A DNA stretch of 64,000 bases from Flavobacteriales bacterium (GCA_025451235.1 JANWKT010000014.1:1-64000), one strand, 5' to 3'. Numbered from the stretch's first letter, positions 1 through 10,372 are shown. Translations and numbers: made by a program. The notes: generated from the sequence alone by a model not told the origin.

Positions 1-3000
1 GGTTTTTCCCCTTCAGGTAGCTGGAGTGTACCCACCGGAATCTCCACCACTCAAGCATTGGTAAGAACGATCAACACCACTTATCCTCAATATGCTGATA
101 CAAGCAATGCAGTATTCAATATTACTTATTCCAATGACATTACAGTCACTGCACCTAACGGAGGAGAGATTCTAACTCCGGGTTCAACCTTTTTGATTAC
201 CTGGACCAATACAGCCAACGTATCAGGAGCCTATACAATTACTTATTCCTCCAGTGCAGGAAGTGGAACCATTGCTACCAATATTACAGGTAACGGATAT
301 TTATGGACTGTTCCCAATTTACCAGCGACCAATTATACCATAACCATATATGACTATGCTAATTCATGTAAAGTAGATCAGAACAATGCACCATTCACGG
401 TTAGCCAATTGCCTGCTGTGGTTACGGCACCCAACGGTGGACAGGTATTATACTATGGAGAAAACTATACGATCACTTGGAATCCTGCGACTTATTATAC
501 CAATGTAAGAATTGATTTTTCAACAGACAATGGAAGTAGTTGGACACCTGTATCTACTATCGAAACGAATGATGGATCTTATACATGGGCAGGAACTACA
601 CGACCCAATATCCTTTCCACCAATTGTTTGATCAAGGTGAGCAGTGTTACCGATCTTTCCCATTACGATGTAAGTGATGCAACATTTACTATTAAACCAG
701 CAGTTACCATTATCACACCTAACGGAGGTGAAAACCTGGGTGGATGTACAGTTACGTCTTTAACTTTCGAAAGATCCCCTGCTTACTCCACTTATTCTTT
801 AGAATATTCATCGAATGGAGGAAGTTCATGGTCAACCATTTCAGCTAGTTTTACAGCTTCAGGGAATCCGGCTACCTATAACTGGACCTTACCCAATAAT
901 CCAACTATCCAAGGTTTGGCACGTGTAACACCTACCGCTTTGGGAGGAACCTTCGCAGATGTGAGTAACAATATGTTTACGGTTATAAAACCTGTGACGA
1001 TTGTTCAGCCTAATTTCGGAGGAATTATGACGGTTGGAGGTTCTTATAATATCCAGTGGAATTCTGATGGGATCTCCAATTTTTACGATATTCATTATTC
1101 TACCAATGGAGGAAGTACCTGGATCACGATAGCACTTAATTATCCAACGTCCACCAATACGTATTTATGGACCGTTCCTGCAACACCTTCAACGAACTGC
1201 CTGGTAAGAGTTAGAGATGCCATCAACACATGTAAGGAAGATATAAGTGATATCCCTTTTACAATCAGCAGCTCTTCTTCTGCTATTACATTATTGTCAC
1301 CCAATGGAATTTCGGATTCGTTAACCGGTTGTTCTACCTTCCCTATTTCATGGACTGATTCTCCCACCATTGGGACCTATGACTTAGCATATTCAACAAA
1401 TGGAGGGGCCAGTTGGACCAATATTGTTTTGGGACATAACACCATGTCGCATAATTATAATTGGATTGTCCCCAATACTATTAACTCGAACAATATTTTA
1501 TTAAGGGTGAGTTCTACTGCCAACTCTTCCATTTATGATTGGACGGATGCGGCGTTTACCATTCTCAATGGAAGTCTGGTAGCAAGTCCTGATACAAGTA
1601 CTGTATGCTATGGTGATCCGGTTTCACTGAACGCATCGGGTGGAACTAACTATTCCTGGAGTCCTGCTGCTGGATTGAGTAATCCAAATATTTCAAATCC
1701 TGTTGCTACACCTTCCACGAGCACGGTTTATATTGTTACCTCAAACAACGGCGGGTGTATCCTGAGAGATACGATAGTAGTAAATATTACGTCTGGCCCA
1801 TTGGTTGCCAGTGTGAATATCAATGCTTCGCCCGGCAATTCCATTTGCTTGGGTGACGCCGTTACCTTTACCGCCACTCCTACAAATGGTGGATCAAGCC
1901 CAAGTTATCAATGGAAAATCAATGGGATCAATGTAGGAACCAATAGTACTGCATTTGCTACATCCGGCTTATCAAACGGTGATGTTGTTACCTGCGAGTT
2001 AACTTCTAATTTGCTTTGCGTTGCAGGAAGTCCCGACCAATCAAACCCGATCACTATGGTCGTAAGTAATCCTGTTAGTCCAACTATTTCTATTGTTTCG
2101 GATGATGTTGACAACACTATTTGTACCGGCACCATGGTTATTTTTACCGCCACCATTAGCAATGGAGGATCTAACCCAGTTTACCAATGGAAAGTAAATG
2201 GAGTGAATGTGGGAATAAATTCCCCGACATATTCGTCAGCTGCTTTAAGTAATGGTGATGTCGTTACCTGTGAACTAACATCGGATCTTGTCTGTGCATC
2301 TCCTACCACATTGTCTTCTTCTGGCATTACCATGTTTGTCAACTCTACATCATCTCCTACCATATCTATTTCTTCGAATGATGTGGATAATATAATATGT
2401 ACCGGAACCATGGTTATTTATAATGCATTTATTACCAACGGGGGTTCCAGTCCATTTTATCAATGGAGGGTGAACGGAATAAATGTGGGATCTAATTCAC
2501 CAAGTTTTAACTCTTCAACGCTTAACAATGGAGATGTAGTATCTTGTATTCTTACCTCTAATGCCACTTGTATTACTGTTTCCACGGTAAGTTCAAATAA
2601 TATAACGATGACTGTAAATCCAACCGTTACTCCTTCGATCTCTATCAACTCCGATGATGTGGATAATATCATTTGTTCAGGAACCACTGTGGCATTTACG
2701 GCATCCACCACAAATGGAGGCTCCACCCCAGTATATCAATGGAAAGTGAATGGGATAAATGTTGGCTCCAATTCACCCAACTATATATCTTCCGGTTTGG
2801 CCAATAGCGATGTAGTGACCTGTGTATTACTTTCGAATGCCAACTGTGCCTCTCCGTCATCGGTAACATCAAATGCGATCACAATGACGGTAAACCCGGT
2901 TTCAACCCCCGGAATTTCTATTTCTTCGAATGATGCGGATAATATTATTTGTTCTGGAACAAACGTTATTTATACCGCCAATATTATTAATGGAGGGTCA

Positions 3001-5802
3001 TCCCCCAGCTATCAATGGAGGATCAATGGTATCAATGTAGGAACAAATTCACCCACGTTCTCTTCGGGGTCATTAAATAATGGAGATGTAATAACGTGTG
3101 TTCTAACATCCAATGCAAATTGTATTACCAGTTCTACAGGTAATTCAAATGCCATCACTATGACGGTTCAAAACAATGTTATGCCGGGCATTAGTATCAG
3201 TTCAGATGATGTTGATAATGTAATATGTGCAGGATCGATGGTTACCTATACTGCACTTATTAGCAACGGTGGAACATCTCCTATCTATCAATGGCAGGTG
3301 AATGGGATCAATGTGGGAACGAATTCACCTATATTTTCTTCAACCACGATCAATAATGGAGATGTGGTTACCTGTAACCTTACTTCCAGTCTTGCATGTG
3401 CCAGCCCAAGTTCCATCAACTCTACTGCTATTATTATGGGAGTGGTTAATACGGTGAGTCCTGCGATTTCTATTAGTTCGAATGATGCGGATAATATTAT
3501 TTGCTCGGGAACCAATATCATCTTCACGGCTTCTCCTACCAATGGAGGAGTAAGCCCTGTATATCAGTGGAAGGTAAACGGAATTAATGTGGGAACAAAT
3601 TCAACCACGTATGGTTCTTCAGGATTAAATAATGGAGATGTTGTTACTTGTGTTTTAACCTCATCCCATTCTTGTCCAAGCCCTACGTCTGTGAGTTCTA
3701 ATCCTATTACAATCACGGTAAATCCAACTGTTACCCCGGGTATAACTATTACCTCGGATGATATTGATAATATTATATGTGCAGGTGCTACGGTTACTTT
3801 TACTGCAAATATTTCTAACGGAGGAGTTAGTCCTGCTTATCAGTGGAAAGTAAACGGACTTAACGTAGGTTCCAACTCTCCAACATTTATCACGAGCAGT
3901 TTGAGCAATAATGATATTGTTAGCTGTGTTCTCACTTCCAGTGCTTCATGCTTAACGTCGAATAATATTTCCTCTTCGGGTATTACGATGACGGTCAACT
4001 CATCTGTAGTTCCATCGGTTTCTATTTCTTCGAACGATCTTGACAATGTGATCTGTTCGGGAACCGGTGTTATATTTACCGCTGTTCCAACAAATGGAGG
4101 AGGCACTCCGTCTTACCAATGGACTCTTAATGGGGGCAACGTTGGTACAAATTCCGCTACTTATAATACCTCAACACTTGGAAATGGCGATGTGGTTACT
4201 TGTTATTTAACATCCAGTGCCGCATGTGCCACTCCTGCAACGGTTAATTCATCCGGTATCAGCATGACGGTTAATCCTTCCGTGGCTCCAACCATTTCAA
4301 TCGTATCGGATGATCTGGATAATAGTATATGTGCCGGTACTGTCGTTACTTTCACGGCTTCTATTACAAACGGAGGAGGAACTCCTGTATATCAATGGCA
4401 GATTAATGGAAGTAATGTGGGAACCAATTCCTCTATATTTAGCTCCGGTTCCATCAACAATGGTGATATTATTTCCTGTATACTTACTTCGTCTGCCAAT
4501 TGTGCCGCTCCTGCTTCGTTGGCTTCCAACGGAATTACCATTTCTGTCAATCCTGTTGTGCTGCCAACCATTAGTATTAGTTCAAATGATATAGATAATA
4601 TCATTTGTTCAGGAACCAATGTTACTTATACTGCAGTAACTACTAATGGCGGTGCGGTGCCTAGTTACCAATGGCAGGTAAATGGTGCAAATGCAGGATC
4701 CAATTCACCGGTATTTAATTCTTCCACTTTATCAAATGGCGATGTGGTAACTTGTATATTCATTTCTAATGCTATTTGTGCTTCACCTTCATCCGTTACC
4801 TCCAATTCAATTATCATGGGAGTGATCAATAGCTTGAATCCTACCATTAATATTTCTTCCAGTGATGTTGATTTTGAAATTTGTTCCGGGTCCCAGGTCA
4901 ATTTTTCAAGTATGATCACCGGAGGTGGCAGCTCACCTGTATACCAATGGCAGGTGAATGGTTCAAATGTAGGAACCAATTCAGCTAACTATTCAACTAC
5001 CGGCTTAAACAACAACGATGTAGTAAGTTGTATACTTACATCGAGTGAAACCTGTGCTTCACCTTCCAGTGTTTCTTCGAATTCATTCACCTTTGTGGTT
5101 CATCCGGGCATTACCGTTAGTGCCGGTGCCGACATAGCGGTTTGTGCCGGTCAACCTGTCACTTTAACTGCAACAGGGTCCACTGCTACTTATTCATGGA
5201 ATGGAGGTATCTCTGATGGAGTTCCTTTTATTCCTGTATCCTCTCAGACATATATCGTAAATGCTATCAATGCGAATAGTTGTACGGATGCGGATACGAT
5301 TCTGGTAACCGTAAATCCTTTACCTGTGGTAAATTTAGGGGCAGATATTATTCAACCTAATCCTCCAGTAGTATTGGATGCCGGCTCTGGATTTGCATCT
5401 TATTTATGGAATATTCCAGCCACAACACAAACGATTAATGTTACCATGAATGGAACGTATGCAGTGGAAGTAACCGATGTAAACGGCTGTACGGATACAG
5501 ATACTATCCAGGTTTTCTTTACCGCCGGTATGGATGATCTGGCCGATCATATATTGATCAATCTATATCCTAATCCTAGCGATGGTAATTTTACCATTAC
5601 GATCAATAACCTGTTCACTGATCAATTGAAATTAGAAGTAGTCGATATGGCGGGTAAAACTGTTTATCAGATGGAATATGTTCCCGAAAATGGAATGGCA
5701 ACCATACCTCTTCAACTGAGTACTTTAAGTATGGGTACTTATCTTTTACATATTATGTCTGAAGGGCAGTCATTTTACCATAGGTTTATTATTAGTAAAT
5801 AA
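1..5802 (+). CDS. Giant Ig-repeat surface protein with T9SS sorting domain (5' end outside window)
   Basis: The reading frame is already open at base 1, so the true start and signal peptide lie upstream; the first possible initiator inside the window is only a TTG at 58. The N-terminal part has five repeats of about 100 residues opening with PNGG(E)-type motifs and carrying a (S/T)NGG(S/A)(S/T)W motif. Next come twelve tandem Ig-like repeats of about 92 residues (roughly bases 1800-5100), each with D-N-x-I-C, NGG, YQW and NGDVV..C motifs; the paired Cys and Trp suit an Ig fold. The last 80 residues (NLYPNPSDGNF onward) form a T9SS C-terminal sorting domain (CTD), so export across the outer membrane and cell-surface anchoring or release are likely. 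An adhesin role is inferred only from the architecture. Confidence 0.9.
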   Translation, partial: GFSPSGSWSVPTGISTTQALVRTINTTYPQYADTSNAVFNITYSNDITVTAPNGGEILTPGSTFLITWTNTANVSGAYTITYSSSAGSGTIATNITGNGYLWTVPNLPATNYTITIYDYANSCKVDQNNAPFTVSQLPAVVTAPNGGQVLYYGENYTITWNPATYYTNVRIDFSTDNGSSWTPVSTIETNDGSYTWAGTTRPNILSTNCLIKVSSVTDLSHYDVSDATFTIKPAVTIITPNGGENLGGCTVTSLTFERSPAYSTYSLEYSSNGGSSWSTISASFTASGNPATYNWTLPNNPTIQGLARVTPTALGGTFADVSNNMFTVIKPVTIVQPNFGGIMTVGGSYNIQWNSDGISNFYDIHYSTNGGSTWITIALNYPTSTNTYLWTVPATPSTNCLVRVRDAINTCKEDISDIPFTISSSSSAITLLSPNGISDSLTGCSTFPISWTDSPTIGTYDLAYSTNGGASWTNIVLGHNTMSHNYNWIVPNTINSNNILLRVSSTANSSIYDWTDAAFTILNGSLVASPDTSTVCYGDPVSLNASGGTNYSWSPAAGLSNPNISNPVATPSTSTVYIVTSNNGGCILRDTIVVNITSGPLVASVNINASPGNSICLGDAVTFTATPTNGGSSPSYQWKINGINVGTNSTAFATSGLSNGDVVTCELTSNLLCVAGSPDQSNPITMVVSNPVSPTISIVSDDVDNTICTGTMVIFTATISNGGSNPVYQWKVNGVNVGINSPTYSSAALSNGDVVTCELTSDLVCASPTTLSSSGITMFVNSTSSPTISISSNDVDNIICTGTMVIYNAFITNGGSSPFYQWRVNGINVGSNSPSFNSSTLNNGDVVSCILTSNATCITVSTVSSNNITMTVNPTVTPSISINSDDVDNIICSGTTVAFTASTTNGGSTPVYQWKVNGINVGSNSPNYISSGLANSDVVTCVLLSNANCASPSSVTSNAITMTVNPVSTPGISISSNDADNIICSGTNVIYTANIINGGSSPSYQWRINGINVGTNSPTFSSGSLNNGDVITCVLTSNANCITSSTGNSNAITMTVQNNVMPGISISSDDVDNVICAGSMVTYTALISNGGTSPIYQWQVNGINVGTNSPIFSSTTINNGDVVTCNLTSSLACASPSSINSTAIIMGVVNTVSPAISISSNDADNIICSGTNIIFTASPTNGGVSPVYQWKVNGINVGTNSTTYGSSGLNNGDVVTCVLTSSHSCPSPTSVSSNPITITVNPTVTPGITITSDDIDNIICAGATVTFTANISNGGVSPAYQWKVNGLNVGSNSPTFITSSLSNNDIVSCVLTSSASCLTSNNISSSGITMTVNSSVVPSVSISSNDLDNVICSGTGVIFTAVPTNGGGTPSYQWTLNGGNVGTNSATYNTSTLGNGDVVTCYLTSSAACATPATVNSSGISMTVNPSVAPTISIVSDDLDNSICAGTVVTFTASITNGGGTPVYQWQINGSNVGTNSSIFSSGSINNGDIISCILTSSANCAAPASLASNGITISVNPVVLPTISISSNDIDNIICSGTNVTYTAVTTNGGAVPSYQWQVNGANAGSNSPVFNSSTLSNGDVVTCIFISNAICASPSSVTSNSIIMGVINSLNPTINISSSDVDFEICSGSQVNFSSMITGGGSSPVYQWQVNGSNVGTNSANYSTTGLNNNDVVSCILTSSETCASPSSVSSNSFTFVVHPGITVSAGADIAVCAGQPVTLTATGSTATYSWNGGISDGVPFIPVSSQTYIVNAINANSCTDADTILVTVNPLPVVNLGADIIQPNPPVVLDAGSGFASYLWNIPATTQTINVTMNGTYAVEVTDVNGCTDTDTIQVFFTAGMDDLADHILINLYPNPSDGNFTITINNLFTDQLKLEVVDMAGKTVYQMEYVPENGMATIPLQLSTLSMGTYLLHIMSEGQSFYHRFIISK

Positions 5803-5830
5803 ACTTCAAACGAAAAAGATAAAGATTCTC

Positions 5831-5856
5831 CCCGATAGCTTCTGATAGCTATCGGG
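5831..5856. terminator. Hairpin between convergent genes
   Basis: CCCGATAGCT and AGCTATCGGG form a perfect 10-bp stem with a six-base loop between two convergent genes. There is no long T tract, so it may be a bidirectional terminator or a small palindromic repeat. A degenerate copy of the same palindrome lies at 61654-61675. Confidence 0.5.
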
Positions 5857-5910
5857 AGGGAAGAACATACTTGGAGAAAGGGTAGTTGGGAAGTACGGGC
5901 CACCCAACAA

Positions 5911-8226
5911 CTAATGAGATATGATCAATTTAAAATGCTCCTGATTGATCCGAATATAATATACACCATTAGGAATGGTTCCCACAGGAACCACCACATT
6001 GGTAACTGATTTTTTCTTTTGCAGGATATAGATAGTTTTTCCTGCCGCATCAAATAGAGGGATGATCAATTCTTCTTCCATCATGGATCCTGGAAAATTG
6101 ATCTGTATAAAATCATTGGCAGGATTCGGGAATATTAAAATACTTTCTTCTCCGTTGTTTTCAACCACTCTTATTTCCGAATTGGAAATATTTCCGTTGA
6201 ACTCGATTTCCTTCAGTCTATAATAAGAAGTTCCCATCCATGGATCATAATCAGCGAATTGATAAGTATGATAAGTATTTGAATTTCCTATTGCGTTCAC
6301 TCTTCCGATCTCCTGGTAATTGATCCCATCTTCGGCTCTTTCAATGATGAATTCATCTGAATTGATTTCTGAAGAGGTGGTCCAATTCAATTCTACCAAA
6401 TGTTGATGTATAAGTGTTGCGTCAAAATTTAACCATTCCACAGCCAATGGACTACAAGGAACCATGGGCAGCACACTCAAAGGTGGCATATTTAAATTGG
6501 CAATAGGTGCTGGTCCGCTTGAGCCTGGCATAGCACCAAAAGCAGTACCCCCGGTTACCCAAACACCATTTACACCTCCTGTTGTTGTATATGTATATCC
6601 AAGAGGGATTCCTCCACCTGATAACCATAAGATTCCGCCGCTTCCACCACCACCAGGTCCTAATTCATTTGGCCACCATGCATTTCCCCCGCTTCCCCCA
6701 TTGGTATTGATGCTTATATTTCCAATTGCTGTTGTATAAGTGAGCAAAGCAGTTCCACCTGCACCACCACCACCACCAGCCCATTGACCGCTATTGTTCA
6801 CTGCATTGTTTCCGCGGGCTGTTATACTTCCGGTACCATCAATGGTATTCGCCTTGATGATAATGATCCCACCTCCATTTGCACCTGCTCCTCCACCTGC
6901 TACATTGGCACCTGCATGACCACCACCGCCGCCGCCCCCCATAAAAATAATATTGTTAGCATTCGAATAATAACTGGCTAATGATAAGCCTGGTAATCCT
7001 TGTGTGAATGCCGGCGTAGGATCACTGCAAGAGATCCATTGAAATCCTCCGATCCCTCCTGTATTTCCATTTCCACCACCACCACCACCGGCATTTACAT
7101 TGTTGCCGGCTCCACCGCCGTTGGCAATTTTTCCTCTGCCTTCAGTATTACCCGCATTGATCAATTGACTTGATATACCTTCTCCTTTGGGTGCAGAATA
7201 AGTAGATGTTTGCACATAGAAATAACCATAGGATGCAGGATTGTTACAGCCCCAGGCAGCATTGTCCGGAGCACCACCTCTGAAACCTCTTCCATCAGCA
7301 CTTATATTTCCATTGATCACAATTGTATTCGGAGATTCAATAACGATCACACCTCCGGTTACTCCATCCCATGCTGGGCAGGTAATGCTTCCCAATATGG
7401 TAGAAGCAGTTGTATACACAGCCACTTTTACCAATTGGACATTTCCGCTAACGGTATAATTGAATTGGGGTAGTTCGTTGGTTGAAATGGTAGCACCTGC
7501 AATGGATGACACAGTAAGAAATTCATATTTACCTGCGTTGTTCAATCCGGTAATGTTTCCAAATACTGCAGTATTCGAAAGATCAGCCGATGCTCCTCTC
7601 ATTTGGATCAGCAATACTTTATCTCCAACATTAAATCCGGCAGTAGATGAAACGGTGAATTCGTTCTGACAAATATTCGAAACTGAACTATAGATATTCA
7701 CTTGTCCCGAAGTGGGTGTTGTACCTAACCCTAAGATCTGTAACGTGTAATCCTGTGTTTCTACTTCCGTTCCACCTGAGCAACTTCCTCCACCAAAACC
7801 GTTGTAATAATCAGCCTTGATCCTCATTCTTGTATTACCCACCACCGAAGCCAATGGGCAGGTAATAGATCCAACATAGGAAGAGCCCGAAGCAATGGGT
7901 CCTGAGACAATTACATTTTCGCCGGCATCTATAAAATCAAAATCCTGGTTCCAGTCTACCCATACCCTGTAATAGGTTGTATAGCTGCTGGTATTGGATA
8001 GGGTGATGTTATCACTTGCTCCCTGAACAATGGTAGTGGAGCTGGCGGTCCAGTCAACATAAAAGCTGGTGTAATTGGCACAAGCAGTAGTTTGGTTAAT
8101 GGAGCCCATTACTACCTGCCCCAGGTAGTGATAGCAACTGCCCACAGAGGTGGATGGACAATATTGGGCATTCACCTTTGTAACGATGATACTTAAAAAC
8201 AAAAGGATAGAAAAAATATACCTCAT
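5911..8226 (-). CDS. Secreted GEVED-domain, glycine-rich T9SS cargo protein
   Basis: A 771-residue protein that starts with a signal peptide (MRYIFSILLFLSIIVTKVNA). A GEVED-type beta-sandwich follows, ending near residues 155-168 (GTEVETQDYTLQI). A central region of about residues 380-560 is extremely glycine-rich with runs of GGGGGG, suggesting a repetitive beta structure. The C-terminus has a T9SS sorting domain (IFPNPANDFIQINFPG...). GEVED domains occur in secreted and adhesive proteins of Bacteroidota; the substrate cannot be told from sequence. It converges on the Ig-repeat gene and is followed upstream by a Crp-type regulator on the same strand. Confidence 0.85.
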   Translation of the reverse strand: MRYIFSILLFLSIIVTKVNAQYCPSTSVGSCYHYLGQVVMGSINQTTACANYTSFYVDWTASSTTIVQGASDNITLSNTSSYTTYYRVWVDWNQDFDFIDAGENVIVSGPIASGSSYVGSITCPLASVVGNTRMRIKADYYNGFGGGSCSGGTEVETQDYTLQILGLGTTPTSGQVNIYSSVSNICQNEFTVSSTAGFNVGDKVLLIQMRGASADLSNTAVFGNITGLNNAGKYEFLTVSSIAGATISTNELPQFNYTVSGNVQLVKVAVYTTASTILGSITCPAWDGVTGGVIVIESPNTIVINGNISADGRGFRGGAPDNAAWGCNNPASYGYFYVQTSTYSAPKGEGISSQLINAGNTEGRGKIANGGGAGNNVNAGGGGGGNGNTGGIGGFQWISCSDPTPAFTQGLPGLSLASYYSNANNIIFMGGGGGGGHAGANVAGGGAGANGGGIIIIKANTIDGTGSITARGNNAVNNSGQWAGGGGGAGGTALLTYTTAIGNISINTNGGSGGNAWWPNELGPGGGGSGGILWLSGGGIPLGYTYTTTGGVNGVWVTGGTAFGAMPGSSGPAPIANLNMPPLSVLPMVPCSPLAVEWLNFDATLIHQHLVELNWTTSSEINSDEFIIERAEDGINYQEIGRVNAIGNSNTYHTYQFADYDPWMGTSYYRLKEIEFNGNISNSEIRVVENNGEESILIFPNPANDFIQINFPGSMMEEELIIPLFDAAGKTIYILQKKKSVTNVVVPVGTIPNGVYYIRINQEHFKLIISH

Positions 8227-8311
8227 AGTTCAACTTGACAGTCTAAAATTACATACTGAAATTTCTATAAGTTTTGACAAATGTCAAATAATGAAAAATT
8301 GTCAAAAAAAA

Positions 8312-8887
8312 TCAGTACTCCGATCGGATCCTGCTTAAGGTTTCCTGGGTAATTCCCAGGTAGGAAGCCAAAATCCCCAGAGGTATCTTCACCCCTGCCT
8401 TTTTGTTCGTTTCCATAAAATGATGGTACCTGTCTTTAGCTGAATGGATCTGCAGGAGCATGAATCTTTTTTCCCAATAGATATATCCAAGCTCTAATAC
8501 CTTTATATAAAACTGATTCAGCTCTACGTTCTCCTTCACGAGTTTTTTAAAATCCTCCATTTTTAGCCGGAATAATTCGCTATTCTCGAGCATTTGAATG
8601 TTCTCGTATCCATTTTGATCAGTAAACATGCTATAGAAGGAAGTAACAAAATCTCCTTCCACCCCAAACCAGGTGGTATGTTCCTTTCCATCACCGGTAT
8701 AGTAAGATCTTACGAGGCCGCTATTGATAAAATATACATATTTACATTTAATATTGGCTTTAATGATCAACTCTTTATCTTTGACCTGTATTTTTTCCAG
8801 GTAAGGCACGATCAAATGGACCGTTGTATCGGAAACTGGACAAAATTGCTGGAGAATAAACTTGATTCTATCTTGAGTTGATTCCAA
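8312..8887 (-). CDS. Crp/Fnr-family transcriptional regulator
   Basis: The 191-residue protein has a cyclic-nucleotide-binding-like beta-barrel (about residues 25-115, with a YVYFINSGLVRSYY strand-turn-strand) and a C-terminal HTH of the form IPLGILASYLGITQETLSRIR. This layout matches the many small Crp-like regulators of Bacteroidota, most of which do not bind cAMP. No cysteine cluster for an Fe-S cluster is seen, so an Fnr-type oxygen sensor is unlikely. The only in-frame start fitting the family length is TTG at 8887; an in-frame stop lies a few codons upstream. It is divergent from the alkyltransferase-like gene. Confidence 0.85.
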   Translation of the reverse strand: MESTQDRIKFILQQFCPVSDTTVHLIVPYLEKIQVKDKELIIKANIKCKYVYFINSGLVRSYYTGDGKEHTTWFGVEGDFVTSFYSMFTDQNGYENIQMLENSELFRLKMEDFKKLVKENVELNQFYIKVLELGYIYWEKRFMLLQIHSAKDRYHHFMETNKKAGVKIPLGILASYLGITQETLSRIRSEY

Positions 8888-8923
8888 AACCTGAGGTTAT
8901 CTTCAAATATAAATATAATTTTC

Positions 8924-9268
8924 ATGGGAACTGAAGCTGGATCAAGCGATTTTTTTGAACTGGTATGGCAGGTGGTACGGTTGATACCTAGAAGCCGGGT
9001 TACCAGTTATGGGGCAGTGGCCAATTATCTTGGAATGAAACGAAGTGCACGAATGGTGGGTTACGCAATGAATGCCAGTCATGATGATCCAACCATACCT
9101 GCCCACCGGGTAGTGAACCGGAATGGGTTGCTAACAGGTAAACATCATTTTGGAAAGCCTGATCAAATGGAGAAATTATTGAAAGCCGAAGGAATAAAGG
9201 TAAAAGAGGATAAAATCGTTAATTTTGAGAAGTATTTTTGGGATCCTGCTGTTGAACTAAAATTATAA
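8924..9268 (+). CDS. Alkyltransferase-like (ATL) DNA-binding protein
   Basis: At 114 residues this matches the C-terminal DNA-binding domain of O6-methylguanine-DNA methyltransferase. The helix-turn-helix (VTSYGAVANYLG) and the arginine-finger region (SARMVGYAMN) are present. The active-site motif, normally PCHRV, reads PAHRV at residues 59-63, so the alkyl-accepting cysteine is replaced by Ala60. Such ATL proteins bind O6-alkylguanine without repairing it and in known cases direct it into nucleotide excision repair. The next gene, mrp, starts 8 bp downstream on the same strand, so they are probably cotranscribed. Confidence 0.9.
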   Translation: MGTEAGSSDFFELVWQVVRLIPRSRVTSYGAVANYLGMKRSARMVGYAMNASHDDPTIPAHRVVNRNGLLTGKHHFGKPDQMEKLLKAEGIKVKEDKIVNFEKYFWDPAVELKL

Positions 9269-9276
9269 GTAATCAA

Positions 9277-10371
9277 ATGATAAGTAGAGAAGAGATTTTT
9301 AAGAAATTAGGAAATGTAAATGATCCGGTTACTGGTAAAAACCTGGTGGAGGATAAAAGGGTTTTGCGGTGTGATATTGTTGGGAATAACCTGGTGATCG
9401 ACCTGGAGATCATTAGCCCTGCTTTGCACATCAAAAGAAAACTCGAGCAACAGGTAAAAGATGTGTTGAAGGATACCGGCTACCACTTGCAGATGAATGT
9501 TATTTTTAATGCCAGCAGCCGAAGAAAAGACAGTAAGCAAGTATTACCGAAGGTAAAAAATATTATTGCGATCGCTAGCGGAAAAGGAGGAGTAGGGAAG
9601 AGTACCATCGCAGCCAATCTGGCGGTAGCTTTGGCAAAACTGGAATGTAAAGTAGGATTGGTGGATGCTGATATTTATGGACCGAGCATTCCAATGATGT
9701 TCGATACTCAATTCGTACGTCCGAAAATAAAAGATATGGGTGACGGTACCACCAAAATTGAACCGGTAGAAAATTATGGGGTAAAAATGTTATCCATTGG
9801 TTTTTTTGCCGATACTAATCAGGCAGTAGTATGGCGTGGCCCTATGGCAAGTAAAGCTTTGCAGCAAATGTTTGTGGATGCTGATTGGGGGGAACTGGAT
9901 TATATGCTTATTGATCTTCCTCCTGGAACGGGAGATATTCACTTAACCTTGGTACAAGCGGTACCCGTAACCGGTGCGGTGATCGTAAGCACTCCTCAGG
10001 ATGTTGCTTTGGCCGATGCCCGCAAAGGAATTGGAATGTTTACCATGCCCAATATAAATGTTCCGGTATTGGGATTGGTGGAAAACATGGCTTGGTTTAC
10101 TCCTGCTGAATTACCGGAAAACAAATATTATATTTTCGGGAAGGATGGAGTGAAAAAGCTGGCGGAAGAAATGCATGTCCCTTTATTAGGTGAGATCCCT
10201 CTGATACAAAGTGTAAGAGAAAGTGGAGATAAAGGAGTACCAGCCGCTTTAGAAGATAGCCATATCGCCTTTCCTTATTTCATGCAATTGGCGGAAAGTT
10301 TAGTAGAGCAGGTAAATATCCGGAATGAAAATTTACCACCTAGTAAGATATTAGAGATCACCAGAAAATAA
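9277..10371 (+). CDS. mrp: Mrp/NBP35-family iron-sulfur cluster carrier ATPase
   Basis: The 364-residue protein starts with a MIP18/DUF59-like domain (about residues 1-85) followed by a deviant Walker A P-loop, GKGGVGKST, near residues 104-112, a Walker B-like LIDLPPGTGD, and a C-terminal NTPase region. This is the ApbC/Mrp architecture, which binds and transfers [4Fe-4S] clusters to apoproteins in the cytosol. The usual C-terminal CxxC of Mrp proteins is not visible: the segment around residues 268-275 reads LVENMAWFTP, where many homologues have NM(S/A)xFxCPxC. The missing cysteines are worth noting, although divergent Bacteroidota Mrp proteins vary here. Confidence 0.9.
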   Translation: MISREEIFKKLGNVNDPVTGKNLVEDKRVLRCDIVGNNLVIDLEIISPALHIKRKLEQQVKDVLKDTGYHLQMNVIFNASSRRKDSKQVLPKVKNIIAIASGKGGVGKSTIAANLAVALAKLECKVGLVDADIYGPSIPMMFDTQFVRPKIKDMGDGTTKIEPVENYGVKMLSIGFFADTNQAVVWRGPMASKALQQMFVDADWGELDYMLIDLPPGTGDIHLTLVQAVPVTGAVIVSTPQDVALADARKGIGMFTMPNINVPVLGLVENMAWFTPAELPENKYYIFGKDGVKKLAEEMHVPLLGEIPLIQSVRESGDKGVPAALEDSHIAFPYFMQLAESLVEQVNIRNENLPPSKILEITRK

Positions 10372-10372
10372 C

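Noticed and set aside
1801-5100. Regularly spaced repeats resembling a CRISPR or minisatellite array
   Set aside because: The period is about 276 bp and the repeats are in frame inside one coding sequence for Ig-like domains.
6464-6739. Proline-rich reading frame on the plus strand
   Set aside because: It is the complement of the glycine-rich region of the GEVED protein; GGN codons read as proline on the other strand.
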